DNA of 64,000 bases, taken from Chamaelirium japonicum (lineage: Eukaryota > Streptophyta > Magnoliopsida > Liliales > Melanthiaceae). Numbering within the stretch: the stretch's first letter is position 1; each line of letters starts with the position of its first letter. Where the stretch lies: NCBI GenBank assembly GCA_947650365.1, contig CANTAL010000099.1, positions 62,001 through 126,000 of the forward strand. The letters run 5' to 3'. Positions 1-12,840 of this stretch are shown here, one piece after another. The notes under the pieces were generated by a model, which searched no databases, was not told the origin of the DNA, and worked only from the letters and a program-made list of their open reading frames with translations. A program made the position numbers and the translations under genes.

Positions 1-1895
1 GTGTATCCATTCTAATTCATTCGTACGACCCATTCTAATTCATTTGCACGATCTATTCTAATTCATTCGTACAATCTAATATATTTCATTCGTACAATCC
101 ATTCTAATTCATTTATACGAACCAATCTAATTCATTCATACGATCCATTCTAATTCATTCATACGATCTATTCTATTTCATTCATACGATCCATTCTAAT
201 TCGTTTGTAGGATCCTTTCTAATTCCTTCGTACGATCCATTCTATTTCATTCGTATGACCCATTCTAATTCATAAGTACGATTCATTCTAATTCATTCAA
301 ACGATCCATTCTAATTCATTCGTACGATCCATTCTAATTCATTCGCACAATCCATTCTAATTCATTCGAACGATCCATTCTAAGTCATTCGTACGATTCA
401 TTCTAATTCATTCGTACGATCCATTCTAATTCATTCGTACGAATGTATCCATTCCAATTCATTCGTACGATCCATTCTAATTCATTCGCACAAACTATTC
501 TAATTCATTCGTACGATCAATTCTAATTCATTAGCATGATCCATTCTAATTCATTCGTACTATCCATTCTAATTCCTTCGTATCCATTCTAATTCACTCA
601 TACGATCCATTCTAATTCATTCATACGATCCATTCTAATTCATTCGCATGAATGTATCCATTCTAATTCATTCGTACGATCCATTCTAATTCATTCGCAC
701 AATCTATTCTAATTCATTCGTGCGAATGAATCCATTCTAATTCATTCGTATGATCCATTCTAATTCATTCGCATGAATGAATCCATTCTAATTCATTCGT
801 ACGATCCATTCTATTTCATTCGTACGATCCATTCTAATTCATTCGCACGATCCATTCTAATTCATTCGTACGATCGATTCTAATTCATTCATATGATCCG
901 TTCTAATTCATTCGCACGAATGTATCCATTCTAATTCATTCGTACGATCCATTCTAATTCATTCGCACGATCCATTCTAATTCATTCATACGATCCATTC
1001 TATTTCATTCGTACGATCCATTCTTACTCATTCGTTCATTTGCACGAAGGTATCCATTCTAATTCATTCATACTATCCATTCTAATTCTTTCGTACGATC
1101 CTTTCTAATTCATTCGTACGATCCATTCTAATTCATTCGTACGATCCATTCTAATTCCTTCGTATGATCCATTCTAATTCATTCGTACGGTATGATTCAT
1201 TCTAATTCATTCGTACGATTCATTCTAATGCAATCCATTCTAATTCCTTCGTACGATCCATTCTAATTCATTCATATGATCCATTCTAATTCATTCGTAC
1301 GATCCATTCTCATTCATTCGCACGATCCATTCTAATTCATTCGTACGATCCATTCTAATTCCTTCGTACGATCCATTCTAATTCCTTCGTACGATCCATT
1401 CTAATTCATTCGTATGATCCATTCTAATTCATTCGTACGATTCATTCTAATTCAATCCATTCTAATTCATTCGTACGATCCATTCTAATTCATTCGTACG
1501 ATCCATTCTAATTCATTCGCACGATCCATTCTAATTCATTCATACGATCTATTCTAATTCATTCGTACGATCCATTCTAATTCATTCGCATGAATGTATC
1601 CATTCTAATTCATTCGCACGATCCATTCTAATTCATTCATACGATCCATTCTATTTCATTCGTAGGATCCATTCTTACTCATTCGTACGATCCATTCTAA
1701 TTCATTCGTACGATCCATTCTAATTCCTTCGTATGATCCATTCTAATTCATTCGTACGGTATGATTCATTCTAATTCAGTCGTACGATTCATTCTAATTC
1801 AATCCATTCTAATTCATTCGTACGATCCATTCTAATTCATTCGTACTATGCATTCTAATTCATTCGTACGATCCATTCAAATGATCCATTCTATC
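1..1895 (+). repeat. Plus-orientation block
   Basis: Head-to-tail units with many CATACG, CGCACG and CGTATG variants. The 28-bp CGGTATGATTC variant is near 1186 and 1757, each time with a 15-bp CAATCC unit shortly after. 28-bp GAATGTATCC units are scattered through 430-1050. Confidence 0.9.
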
Positions 1896-1905
1896 TCATT
1901 TGAAT
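1875..1905. repeat. Inverted repeat at first strand switch
   Basis: ATTCAAATGA (1875-1884) and TCATTTGAAT (1896-1905) are exact reverse complements around an 11-nt loop. The CAAATGA form is rare elsewhere, yet both arms carry it. It ends the opening plus block. Confidence 0.88.
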
Positions 1906-3840
1906 GAATTAGAATGGATCGTTTGAGTGAATGCATTGGATCGTATGAATGAATTAGAATAGATCGTACGAATGAATTAGAATGGATCGTACGAATGAAT
2001 TAGAATGGATACATTCGTGCGAATGAATTAGAATGGATCATACGAATGAATTAGAGTGGATACATTCGTACAAATGAATTTGAATGGATCGTACGAATGA
2101 ATTAGAATGAATACATTCGTGCGAATGAATTAGAATGGATCGTACGAATGAATTAGAATGGATCGAATGAATGAATTAGAATGGAACGTGCGAATGAATT
2201 AGAATGGATCGTACGAATGAATTAGAATGGATCGTACGAATGAATTAGAATGGATTGAATTAGAATGAATCGTATGAATGAATTAGAATGAATCATACCG
2301 TACGAATGAATTAGAATGGATCATACGAAGGAATTAGAATGGATCGTACGAATGAATTAGAATGGATCGTACGAATGAATTAGAATGGATCGTATGAAGG
2401 AATTAAAATGGATCGTACGAAGGAATTAGCATGGATAGTACGAATGAACTAGAATGGATACCTTCGTTCAAATGAATTAGAATGGATCGTACGAATGAGT
2501 AAGAATGGATCGTACGAATGAAATAGAATGGATCGTATGAATGAATTAGAATGGATTAGAATGGATCGTATGCATGAATTAGAATCGATCGTACGAATGA
2601 ATTAGAATAGATTGTGCGAATGAATTAGAATGGATCGTACGAATGAATTGGAATGGATACATTCGTGCGAATTCGTTAGAATGGATCGTACGAATGAGTA
2701 AGAATGGATCGTACGAATGAATTAGAATGGATTGAATTAGAATGAATCGTACGAATAAATTAGAATGGATCGTACGAATGAATTAGAATGGATCGCACGA
2801 ATGAATTAGAATGGATTGAATTAGAATGAATCGTACGAATGAATTAGAATGAATCATACCGTACGAATGAATTAGAATGGATCATACGAAGGAATTAGAA
2901 TGGATCGTACGAATGAATTAGAATGGATCGTACGAATGAATTAGAATGGATCGTACGAATGAAATAGAATAGATCGTACGAATGAATTAGAATGGATCGT
3001 ACGAATGAATTAGAATGGACACATTCGTGCGAATGAATTAGAACGGATCATATGAATGAATTAGAATCGATCGTACGAATGAATTAGAATGGATCGTGCG
3101 AATGAATTAGAATGGATCGTACGAATGAAATAGAATGGATCGTACGAATGAATTAGAATGGATTCATTCATGCGAATGAATTAGAATGGATCATACGAAT
3201 GAATTAGAATGGATTCATTCGCACGAATGAATTAGAATAGATTGTGCGAATGAATTAGAATGGATCGTACGAATGAATTAGAATGGATACATTCATGCGA
3301 ATGAATTAGAATGGATCGTATGAATGAATTAGAATGGATCGTATGAGTGAATTAGAATGGATACGAAGGAATTAGAATAGATAGTACGAATGAATTAGAA
3401 TGGATCATGCTAATGAATTAGAATTGATCGTACGAATGAATTAGAATAGTTTGTGCGAATGAATTAGAATGGATCGTACGAATGAATTGGAATGGATACA
3501 TTCGTACGAATGAATTAGAATGGATCGTACGAATGAATTAGAATGAATCGTACGAATGACTTAGAATGGATCGTTCGAATGAATTAGAATGGATTGTGCG
3601 AATGAATTAGAATGGATCGTACGAATGAATTAGAATGGATCGTTTGAATGAATTAGAATGAATCGTACTTATGAATTAGAATGGGTCATACGAATGAAAT
3701 TGAATGGATCGTACGAAGGAATTAGAAAGGATCCTACAAACGAATTAGAATGGATCGTATGAATGAAATAGAATAGATCGTATGAATGAATTAGAATGGA
3801 TCGTATGAATGAATTAGAATGGATCGTACGTATCAATTAG
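1900..3840 (-). repeat. Minus-orientation block
   Basis: The longest uninterrupted minus block before 14 kb. The GATTGAATTA and ATACCGTAC markers appear twice (near 2253-2310 and 2815-2865). Near 3480-3840 its variants read as the reverse complement of parts of 240-420 in the opening plus block (GGGTCATACG, TACTTATG, GACTTAG, CGTTCG), so the two blocks look like an old inverted duplication. Confidence 0.9.
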
Positions 3841-3865
3841 ACGTACGATCCATTCTAATTCATTC
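3807..3865. repeat. Inverted repeat, 25-bp arms, 9-nt loop, at strand switch
   Basis: The arm at 3807-3831 (ending GGATCGTACGT) is the exact reverse complement of 3841-3865 (starting ACGTACGATCC). The 9-nt loop is ATCAATTAG, itself a broken piece of a unit. It is the minus-to-plus switch between the 1.9-kb minus block and the plus block at 3841-4293. Confidence 0.93.
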
Positions 3866-4293
3866 GTACAATCTATTCTAATTCATTCGTACGATCCATT
3901 CTAATTTATTCATAAAATCCATTCTAATTCATTCGCACGAATATATCCATTCTAATTCATTCATACGATCCATACTAATTCATTCATATAATCCATTCTA
4001 ATTCATTCATACGATCCATTCTAATTCCTTCGTACGAATGTATCTACTCTAATTCATTCATACGATCCATTCTAATTCATTCGCACGATCCATTCTAATT
4101 CATACGTACGATCCATTCTAATTCATTCATATGATCCATTCTAATTCATTCGTACGATCCATTCTAATTCATTCGCACGATCTATTCTAATTCATTCATA
4201 CAATCCATTCTATTTCATTCGTACGATCCATTCTAATTCATTCATACGATCCAATCTAATTCATTCATACGATCCATTCAAATTCATTAATAC
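3841..4293 (+). repeat. Plus-orientation block
   Basis: About 450 bp between two inverted-repeat switches. Ends at CATTAATACGAATGAATTAG near 4290. Confidence 0.88.
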
Positions 4294-5243
4294 GAATGAA
4301 TTAGAATGGATCATATGAATGAAGTAGAATGGATCGTACGAATGAATTAGAATGGATCGTATGAAGGAATTAGAATGGATCGTACGAAGGAATTAGAATG
4401 GATCATGCTAATGAATTAGAATTGATCGTACGAATGAATTAGAATAGATTGTGCGAATGAATTAGAATGGATCGTACGAATGAATTAGAATGGATCGTAT
4501 GAATGAATTAGAATGGATACATTCGTGCGAATGAATTAGAATGGATCATATGAATGAATTAGAATGGATCGTTTGAGTGAATGCGAATGGATCGTGCGAA
4601 TGAATTAGAATGGATTGTACGAATGAATTAGAATGGATCGAATGAATTAGAATGGATCGTACGAATGAAATAGAATGGATCGTACGAATGAATTGGAATG
4701 GATACATTCGTGCGAATGAATTAGAATGGATCGTATGAATGAATTAGAGTGGCTGCATTCGTACAAATGAATTAGAATGGATCGTGCGAATGAATTAGAA
4801 TGGATCGTGCGAATGAATTAGAATGGATCGTATGAATGAATTAGATTGGATCGTATTAATGAATTAGAATGGATCATGTGAATGAATTAGAATGGATCGT
4901 ACGAATGAATTAGAATGGATCGTACGAATGACTTAGAATGGATCGTTCGAATGAATTAGAATAGATTGTGCGAATGAATTAGAATGGATCGTACGAATGA
5001 ATTAGAAAGGATACATTCGTGCGAATGAATTAGAAGGGATCGTATGAGTGTGAATGAATTAGAATGGATCGTGCGAATGAATTAGAATGGATCGTATTAA
5101 TGAATTAGAATGGATCGTGCGAATGAATTAGAATGGATCGTACGAATGAGTAAGAATGGATCGTGCGAATGAATTAGAATGGATTGTACGAATGAATTAG
5201 AATGGATCGTACGAATGAATTAGAATGGATACATTCGTGCGAA
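4294..5243 (-). repeat. Minus-orientation block
   Basis: Holds the CGTTCG, ATTGTGCG, GAAAGGATACATTC, GTATGAGTGTG (5042) series that recurs at 10563, 27071, 34869, 51940 and 63690. Ends with ATACATTCGTGCGAATCC, a switch type used repeatedly. Confidence 0.88.
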
Positions 5244-6593
5244 TCCATTCTATTTCATTCGTACGATCCATTCTAATTCATTCGCACGATCCATTCTAAT
5301 TCATTCATATGATTCATTCTAATTCATTCGTACGATCCATTCTAATTCATTCGCACAATCTATTCTAATTCATTCGTATGATCCATTCTAATTCATTCGC
5401 ACGATCCATTCTAATTCATTCATACGATCCATTCTATTTCATTCGTACGATCCATTCTTACTTATTCGTACGATCCATTCTAATTCATTTGCACGAAGGT
5501 ATCCATTCTAATTCATTCGTACTATCCATTCTAATTTCTTCGTACGATCCATTCTAATTCATTCGCACGATCCATTCTAATTCATTCATACGATCCATTC
5601 TATTTCATTCGTACGTTCCATTCTTACTCATTCGTACGATCCATTCTAATTCATTTGCACGAAGGTATCCATTCTAATTCATTCGTACTATCCATTCTAA
5701 TTCCTTCGTACGATCCATTCTAATTCCTTCGTACGATCCATTCTAATTCATTCGTACGATCCATTCTAATTCATTCGTACGATCCATTCTAATTCATTCG
5801 TATGATCCATTCTAATTCATTCGTACGGTATGATTCATTCTAATTCATTCGTACGATTCATTCTAATTCAATCCATTCTAATTCATTCGTACGATCCATT
5901 CTAATTCATTCATACGATCCATTCTAATTCATGTGTACGATTCATTCTAATTCAATCCATTCAAATTCATTCGTACGATCCATTCTTACTCATTCGTACG
6001 ATCCATTCTAATTCATTCGCACGAATGAATCCATTCTAATTCATTCGTATGATCCATTCTAATTCATTCGCATGAATGTATCCATTCTAATTCATTCGTA
6101 CGATCCATTCTATGTCATTCGTACAATCCATTCTATTTCATTCGTACGATCCATTCTAATTCATTCGCACGATCTATTCTAATTCATTCGCATGATCCAT
6201 TCTAATTCATTCGTACGATCGATTCTAATTCATTCATACGATCCATTCTAATTCATTCATACAATCCATTCGAATTCTTTTGCACGAATATATCCATTCT
6301 AATTCATTCGTTCGATCCATTCTAATTCTTTCATACGATCCATTCTAATTCATTCGTACGATCCATTCTAATTCATTCGTACGATCCATTCTAATTCATT
6401 CGCACAATCTATTCTAATTCATTCGTACGATCCATTCTAATTCATTCGTACGATCTATTCTATTTCATTCGTACAATCCATTCTTACTCAATCGTATGAT
6501 CAATTCTAATCCATTCGCACAATCTATTCTAATTCATTCGTACGATCCATTCTATTTCATTCGTACGATCCATTCTAATTCATACGATCCATT
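5244..6593 (+). repeat. Plus-orientation block
   Basis: Contains the ordered variant set listed separately. A local repeat of about 115 bp (five units) is visible near 5460-5690, where the CTTACTC, AAGGTATCC and GTACTATCC series occurs twice. Confidence 0.88.
5490..6160 (+). repeat. Ordered variant set (about 0.5 kb higher-order unit), plus copy
   Basis: The variants appear in the order AAGGTATCC, GTACTATCC, CCTTCGTACG, CGGTATGATTC, the 15-bp CAATCC unit, CTTACTC, GCACGAATGAATCC, CGTATG, GCATGAATGTATCC, GTACAATCC, CTATTTC. The same order with a few percent difference recurs at 59280-59740. The reverse complement of the set is seen in minus blocks near 19930-20430 and 23750-24260. Confidence 0.82.
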
Positions 6594-6611
6594 AGAATGG
6601 ATCGTATGAAT
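6578..6611. repeat. Inverted repeat, 16-bp arms, 2-nt spacer
   Basis: The arm ATTCATACGATCCATT (6578-6593) is followed by AG and then its exact reverse complement (6596-6611). This is the plus-to-minus switch. Both arms carry the same CpG-loss variant (CATACG / CGTATG), which suggests one arm was copied from the other. Confidence 0.93.
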
Positions 6612-7492
6612 GAATTAGAATCGATCGTATGAATGAAATAGAATGGATTGTACGAATGAGATAGAATGGATCTTGTACGAATGAGATAGAATGGATCGTA
6701 CGAATGAATTAGATTGGATCGTGCGAATGAATTAGAATGGATCGTACGAATGAATTAGAATGGATCGAACGAATGAATTAGAATGGATACATTCGTACGA
6801 ATGAATTAGAATGGATCGTACGAATGAATTAGAATGGATCGTACGAATGACTTAGAATGGATCGTTCGAATGAATTAGAATAGATTGTGCGAATAAATTA
6901 GAATGGATCGTACGAATGAACTAGAATGGATACATTCGTGCGAACGAATTAGAATGGATCATACGAATGAATTAGAATGGATCGTACGAATGAATAAGAA
7001 TGGATCGTACGAATGAATTAGAATGGATCGTACGAATGAATTAGAATGGATCGTACGAATGAATTAGAATGGATCGTATGAATGAATTAGAATGGATTGA
7101 ATTAGAATGAATCGTACGAATGAATTAGCATTGATCGTGCTAATGAATTAGAATGGAACGTACGAATGAATTAGAATGGATCGTAGAATGGATCGTATGA
7201 ATGAATTAGAATGGATCGTATGAATGAATTAGAATGGATCGTGCGAATGAATTAGAATGGATCGTAGGAATGAATTAGAATAGATTGTGCGAATGAATTA
7301 GAATGGATCGTACGAATGAATTAGAATGGATCGTACGAATGAATTAGAATGGATCGTATGCATGAATTAGAATGGATCGTGCAAATGAATTATAATGGAT
7401 CGTACGAAGGAATTAGAATGGATCGTATGAATGAATTAGAATGGATCGTGCGAATGAATTAGAATGGATCGTACGAATGAAATAGAATGGAT
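6594..7492 (-). repeat. Minus-orientation block
   Basis: Begins at the 16-bp-arm inverted repeat and ends with ATTCGCACGAATGTATCC near 7494-7511. Includes a broken unit (GATCGTAGAATGG) near 7182. Confidence 0.88.
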
Positions 7493-7921
7493 TCGCACGA
7501 ATGTATCCATTCTAATTCATTCGTACGATCCATTCTAATTCATTCGTACAATCCATTCTAATTCATTCGTACAATCCATTCTAATTCATTCGCACGATCC
7601 ATTCTAATTCATACGATCCATTCTAATTCATTCGTACGATCCATTCTAATTCAATCCATTCTAATTCATTCGTACGATCCATTCTTACTCGCACAATCTA
7701 TTCTAATTAATTCGTACGATCCATTCTAATTCATTCATACGATCCATTCGTATCCATTCTAATTCATTCGTACGATCTATTCTAATTCATTCGTACAATC
7801 CATTCTAATTCATTAATACGATCCATTCTAATTCATTCATACGATCCATTCTATTTCATTCGTACGATCCATTCTTACTCATTCGCACGATCCATTCTAA
7901 TTCATTCGTACGATCCATTCT
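7493..7921 (+). repeat. Plus-orientation block
   Basis: Short block with several broken units (CTTACTCGCACAATC near 7683, GATCCATTCGTATCC near 7741). Ends at the CTAG-centred palindrome. Confidence 0.87.
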
Positions 7922-7930
7922 AGAATGGAT
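7913..7930. repeat. Perfect 18-bp palindrome at strand switch
   Basis: ATCCATTCTAGAATGGAT is its own reverse complement. Here plus changes to minus at the CTAG centre, a different position in the unit from the CGTACG centre used at other switches. Confidence 0.92.
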
Positions 7931-8490
7931 TATATGAATGAATTAGAATGTATCGTGCGAATGAATTAGAATGGATCGTACGAATGAATTAGAATGGATA
8001 CATTCGTGCGAAAAAATAAGAATAGATCGTATGAATGAATTAGAATGGATCGTGCGAATGAATTAGAATGGATCGTACGAATGAAATAGAATGGATTGTA
8101 CGAATGAGATAGAATGGATCGTACGAATGAATTAGAATGGATACATTCGTGCGAATGAATTAGAATGGATCGTATGAATGAATTAGAGTGGATACATTCG
8201 TACAAATGAATTAGGATGGATCGTATGAATGAATTAGAGTGGATACATTCGTACGAATGAATTAGAATAGATTGTGCGAATAAATTAGAATGGATCGTAC
8301 GAATGAATTAGAATGGATCATGCGAATGAATTAGAATGGATCGTATTAATGAATTAGAATGGATCGTGCGAATGAATTAGAATGGATCGTACGAATGAGT
8401 AAGAATGGATCGTGCGAATGAATTAGAATGGATTGTACGAATGAATTAGAATGGATCGTACGAATGAATTAGAATGGATACATTCGTGCG
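7922..8490 (-). repeat. Minus-orientation block
   Basis: Contains GAGATAG, GAGTAAG and several 28-bp GGATACATTC units. Ends at ATACATTCGTGCGAATCC. Confidence 0.87.
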
Positions 8491-9455
8491 AATCCATTCT
8501 ATTTCATTCGTACGATCCATTCTAATTCATTCGCACGATCCATTCTAATTCATTCATACGATCCATTCTAATTCATTCGTACAATCCATTCTAATTCATT
8601 CGTACGATCCATTCTAATTCATTCGCACAATCTATTCTAATTCATTTGTACGATCCATTCTAATTCATTCGCACGATCCATTCTAATTCATTCATACGAT
8701 CCATTCTATTTCATTCGTACGATCCATTCCTACTCATTCGTACGATCAATTCTAATTCATTTGCACGAAGGTATCCATTCTAATTCATTCGTATGATCCA
8801 TTCTAATTCATTCGCATGAATGTATCCATTCTAATTCATTCGTACGATCCATTCTATCTCATTCGTACAATCCATTCTATTTCATTCGTACGATCCATTC
8901 TAATTCATTCGCACGATCCATTCTACTCATTCGTACGATCCATTCTAATTCATTCGCACGAATGAATCCATTCTAATTCACTCGTATGATCCATTCTAAT
9001 TCATTCGTACAATCCATTCTATTTCATTCGTACGATCCATTCTTACACATTCGTACGATCCATTCGTATCCATTCTAATTCATTCGTACGATCCATTCTA
9101 ATTCATTCGCACAATCTATTCTAATTCATTCGTACGATCCATTCTATTTCATTCGTACGATCCATTCTAATTCATTCGCACGATCCATTCTAATTCATTC
9201 GTACGATCCATTCTACTCATTCGTACGATCCATTCTAATTCATTCGCACGAACGAATCCATTCTAATTCATTCGTATGATCCATTCTAATTCATTCGTAC
9301 AATCCATTCTATTTCATTCGTACGATCCATTCTTACTCATTCGTATGGTCCATTCGTATCCAATCTAATTCATTCGTACGATCCATTCTAATTCATTCGC
9401 ACAATCTATTCTAATTCATTCGTACGATCCATTCTAATTCATTCGCACGGTATGA
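8491..9455 (+). repeat. Plus-orientation block with internal duplication
   Basis: The series CTACTCATTCG, GCACGAATGAATCC, CGTATG, GTACAATCC, TTCGTATCC near 8930-9110 recurs near 9210-9400 at roughly 280 bp spacing, with a few base changes. Confidence 0.86.
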
Positions 9456-9667
9456 TTAGATTGGATCGTACGAATGAATTAGAATGGATACATTCATGCT
9501 AATGAGTTAGAATGGATCATACGAATGAATTAGAATAGATTCATTCGTGCGAATGAATTAGAATGGATCGTACGAATGAGTAAGAATGGAATTAGAATGG
9601 ATAGTACGAATGAATTAGAATGGATACCTTTGTGCAAATGAATTAGAATGGATCGTATGAATGTATC
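9456..9667. repeat. Minus-orientation stretch before the duplication
   Basis: About 200 bp of minus units with GAGTAAG, ATACCTTTGTGC and a shortened unit near 9590. It switches to plus near 9661, a few bases before copy 1 begins. Confidence 0.85.
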
Positions 9668-12340
9668 CATTCTAATTCATTCGTACGATCCATTCTAATT
9701 CATTCTAATTCACCATTCTATTTCATTCGTACGATCCATTCTAATTCATTGGATCGTACGAATGAATTAGAATGGATCGTACGAATGAATTAGAATGGAT
9801 CGTATGAATGAATTAGAATGGATCGTGCGAATGAATTAGAATGGATCGTACGAATGAAATAGAATGGATCGTACGAATGAATTAGAATAGATTGTGCGAA
9901 TGGATTAGAATGGATCATACGATTGAGTAAGAAAGGATTGTACGAATGAATTAGAATGGATTATACGAATAAATTAGAATGGATCGTACGAATGAATTAG
10001 AATAGATTGTACGAATGAATTAGAATAGATTGTGCGAATGAATTATAATGGATCGTACGAATGAATTGGAATGGATACATTCGTGCGAATGAATTAGAAT
10101 GGATCGTATGAATGAATTAAAGTGGATACATTTGTACAAATGAATTAGGATGGATCGTATGAATGAATTAGAGTGGATACATTCGTACGAATGAATTAGA
10201 ATAGATTGTGCGAATGAATTAGAATGGATCGTACGAATGAATTAGAATGGATACATTCATGCGAATGAATTAGAATGGATCGTATGAATGAATTAGAATG
10301 GATCGTGCGAATGAATTAGAATGGATCGTACGAATGAATTAGAATGGATCGTATGAATGAATTAGATTGGATCGTATTAATGAATTAGAATGGATCGTGC
10401 GAATGAATTAGAATGGATCGTACGAATGAATTAGAATGGATCGTACGAATGACTTAGAATGGATCGTTCGAATGAATTAGAATAGATTATGCGAATGAAT
10501 TAGAATGGATCGTACGAATGAATTAGAAAGGATACATTCGTGCGAATGAATTAGAATGGATCGTATGAGTGTGAATGAATTAGAATGGATCGTGCGAATG
10601 AATTAGAATGGATCGTACGAATGAAATAGAATGGATTCGCACGAATGTATCCATTCTAATTCAATGGATCGTACGAATGAATTAGAATGGATCGTACGAA
10701 CGAATTAGAATGGATCGTACGAATGAATTAGAATGGATCGTACGAATGAATTAGAATGGATCGTACGAATGAATGAGAATAGATTGTGCGAATGAATAAG
10801 AATGGATCGTACGAATGAATTAGAATGGATCGTATGAGTGTGAATGAATTAGAATGGATCGTGCGAATGAATTAGAATGGATCGTATTAATGAATTAGAA
10901 TGGATCGTGCGAATGAATTAGAATGGATCGTGCGAATGAATTAGAATGGATCGTATGAATGAATTAGAATGGATCGTGCGAATGAATTAGAATGGATCGT
11001 ACGAATGAAATAGAATGGATTCGCACGAATGTATCCATTCTAATTCATTCGTACGATCCATTCTAATTCATTCGCACGATCCATTCTAATTCATTCGTAC
11101 GAATGTATCCATTCTAATTCATTCGTATGATCCATTCTAATTCATTCATACGAATGACTTAGAATGGATACATTCGTGCGAATGAATTAGAATGGATCGT
11201 ACGAAGGAATTAGAATGGATAGTACAAATGAATTAGAATGGATACATTCGTGCGAATCCATTCTATTTCATTCGTAGATCCATTATAATTCATCCGTACG
11301 GTATGATTAGATCCATTCTAATTCATTCTCACAATCCATTCTAATTCATTCGCACGAATGAATTAGAATGGATCGTACGAATGAATTAGAATGGATGGAA
11401 TTAGAATGAATCGTATTAGTGAATTAGAATGAATCATACCGTACGAATGAATTAGAATGGATCATACGAAGGAATTAGAATGGATCGTACGAATGAATTA
11501 GAATGGATCGTACGAATGAATTAGAATGGATCGTACGAAGGAATTAGAATGGATCGTACGAAGGAATTAGAATGGATAGTACGAATGAATTAGAATGGAT
11601 ACCTTCGTGCAAATGAATTAGAATGGATCGTACGAATGAGTAAGAATGGATCGTACGAATGAAATAGAATGGATCGTATGAATGAATTAGAATGGATCGT
11701 GCGAATGAATTAGAATGGATCGTACGAATGAATTAGAATAGATTGTGCGAATGAATTAGAATGGATCGTACGAAAGAATTATAATGGATCGTACGAATGA
11801 ATTAGAATGGATCGTATGCATGAATTAGAATGGATCGTGCGAATGAATTAGAATGGATCGTATGAATGAATTAGAATGGATCGTACGAATGAATTAGAAT
11901 GGATCGTATGAATGAATTAGATTGGATCGTATTAATGAATTAGAATGGATCGTACGAATGAATTAGCACGGATTGAATTAGAATGGATCGTACGCATGAA
12001 TTAGAATGGATCGTACGAATGAATTAGAATCGATCGTGGGAATGAATTAGAATGGATCATATGAATGAATTAGAATGGATCGTATGAATGAATTAGAATG
12101 GATCGTGCGAATAAATTAGAATGGATCGTATGAATGAATTAGAATGGATCGTACGAATGAAATAGAATGGATTGTACGAATGAGATAGAATGGATCGTAC
12201 GAATGAATTAGAATGGATACAATCGTGCGAATCCATTTTATTTCATTCGTACGATCCATTCTAATTCATTTGCACGATCCATTCTAATTCATTCATACGA
12301 TCCATTCTAATTCATTCGTACGATCCATTCTATTTCATTC
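9668..12340. repeat. Duplicated segment A (2673 bp)
   Basis: Matches 26176-28848 at a constant offset of 16508, checked at 9713/26221, 9922/26430, 10563/27071, 10832/27340 and 12233/28741. One base difference was noticed (A at 11903, G at 28411). It is mostly minus orientation (about 9750-11030 and 11353-12228), with short plus blocks near 9661-9749, 11031-11148 and 11253-12505 in part. Single plus units are embedded near 10632-10662. At its right end it abuts segment B directly. Confidence 0.95.
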
Positions 12341-12840
12341 ATACGATCCATTCGAATTCATTCGCACGATCCATTCTAATTCATTCGTACGATCCATTCT
12401 AATTCATTCGTACGATCCATTCTAATTCATTCGCACAATCTATACGTTCCATTCTAATTCATTCGTAAGATCCATTCTAATTCATTCGCACAATCTATTC
12501 TAATTGAATAGATTCTAATTAGAATGGATCATACGAATGAATTAGAATGGATCATACGAAGGAATTAGAATGGATCATACGAATGAAATAGAATGGATCG
12601 TATGAATGAATTAGAATGGATCGTGTGAATGAATTAGAATGGATCGTTCTAATTCATTCGCACGATCCATTCTAATTCATTCGCACGAATGTATCCATTC
12701 TAATTCATTCGTATGAATAAATTAGAATGGATCATACGAATGAATTAGAATGGATACATTCGTGCGAATGACTTAGAATGGATCGTGCGAATGAATTAGA
12801 ATGGATCGTACGAATGAATTAGAATGGATACATTCGTGCG

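Noticed and set aside
7966-8205. Open frame of 79 codons on the minus strand, and similar frames of 62-86 codons near 13047, 13388, 17622, 18117, 20350, 36913, 37254, 41488, 41983, 44101, 54638 and 61559
   Set aside because: They translate the satellite itself. The peptide cycles with the 69-bp period, frames end where a variant unit changes phase or adds a stop, there is no ribosome-binding or start context, and the frames within B recur in B' simply because the DNA is duplicated.
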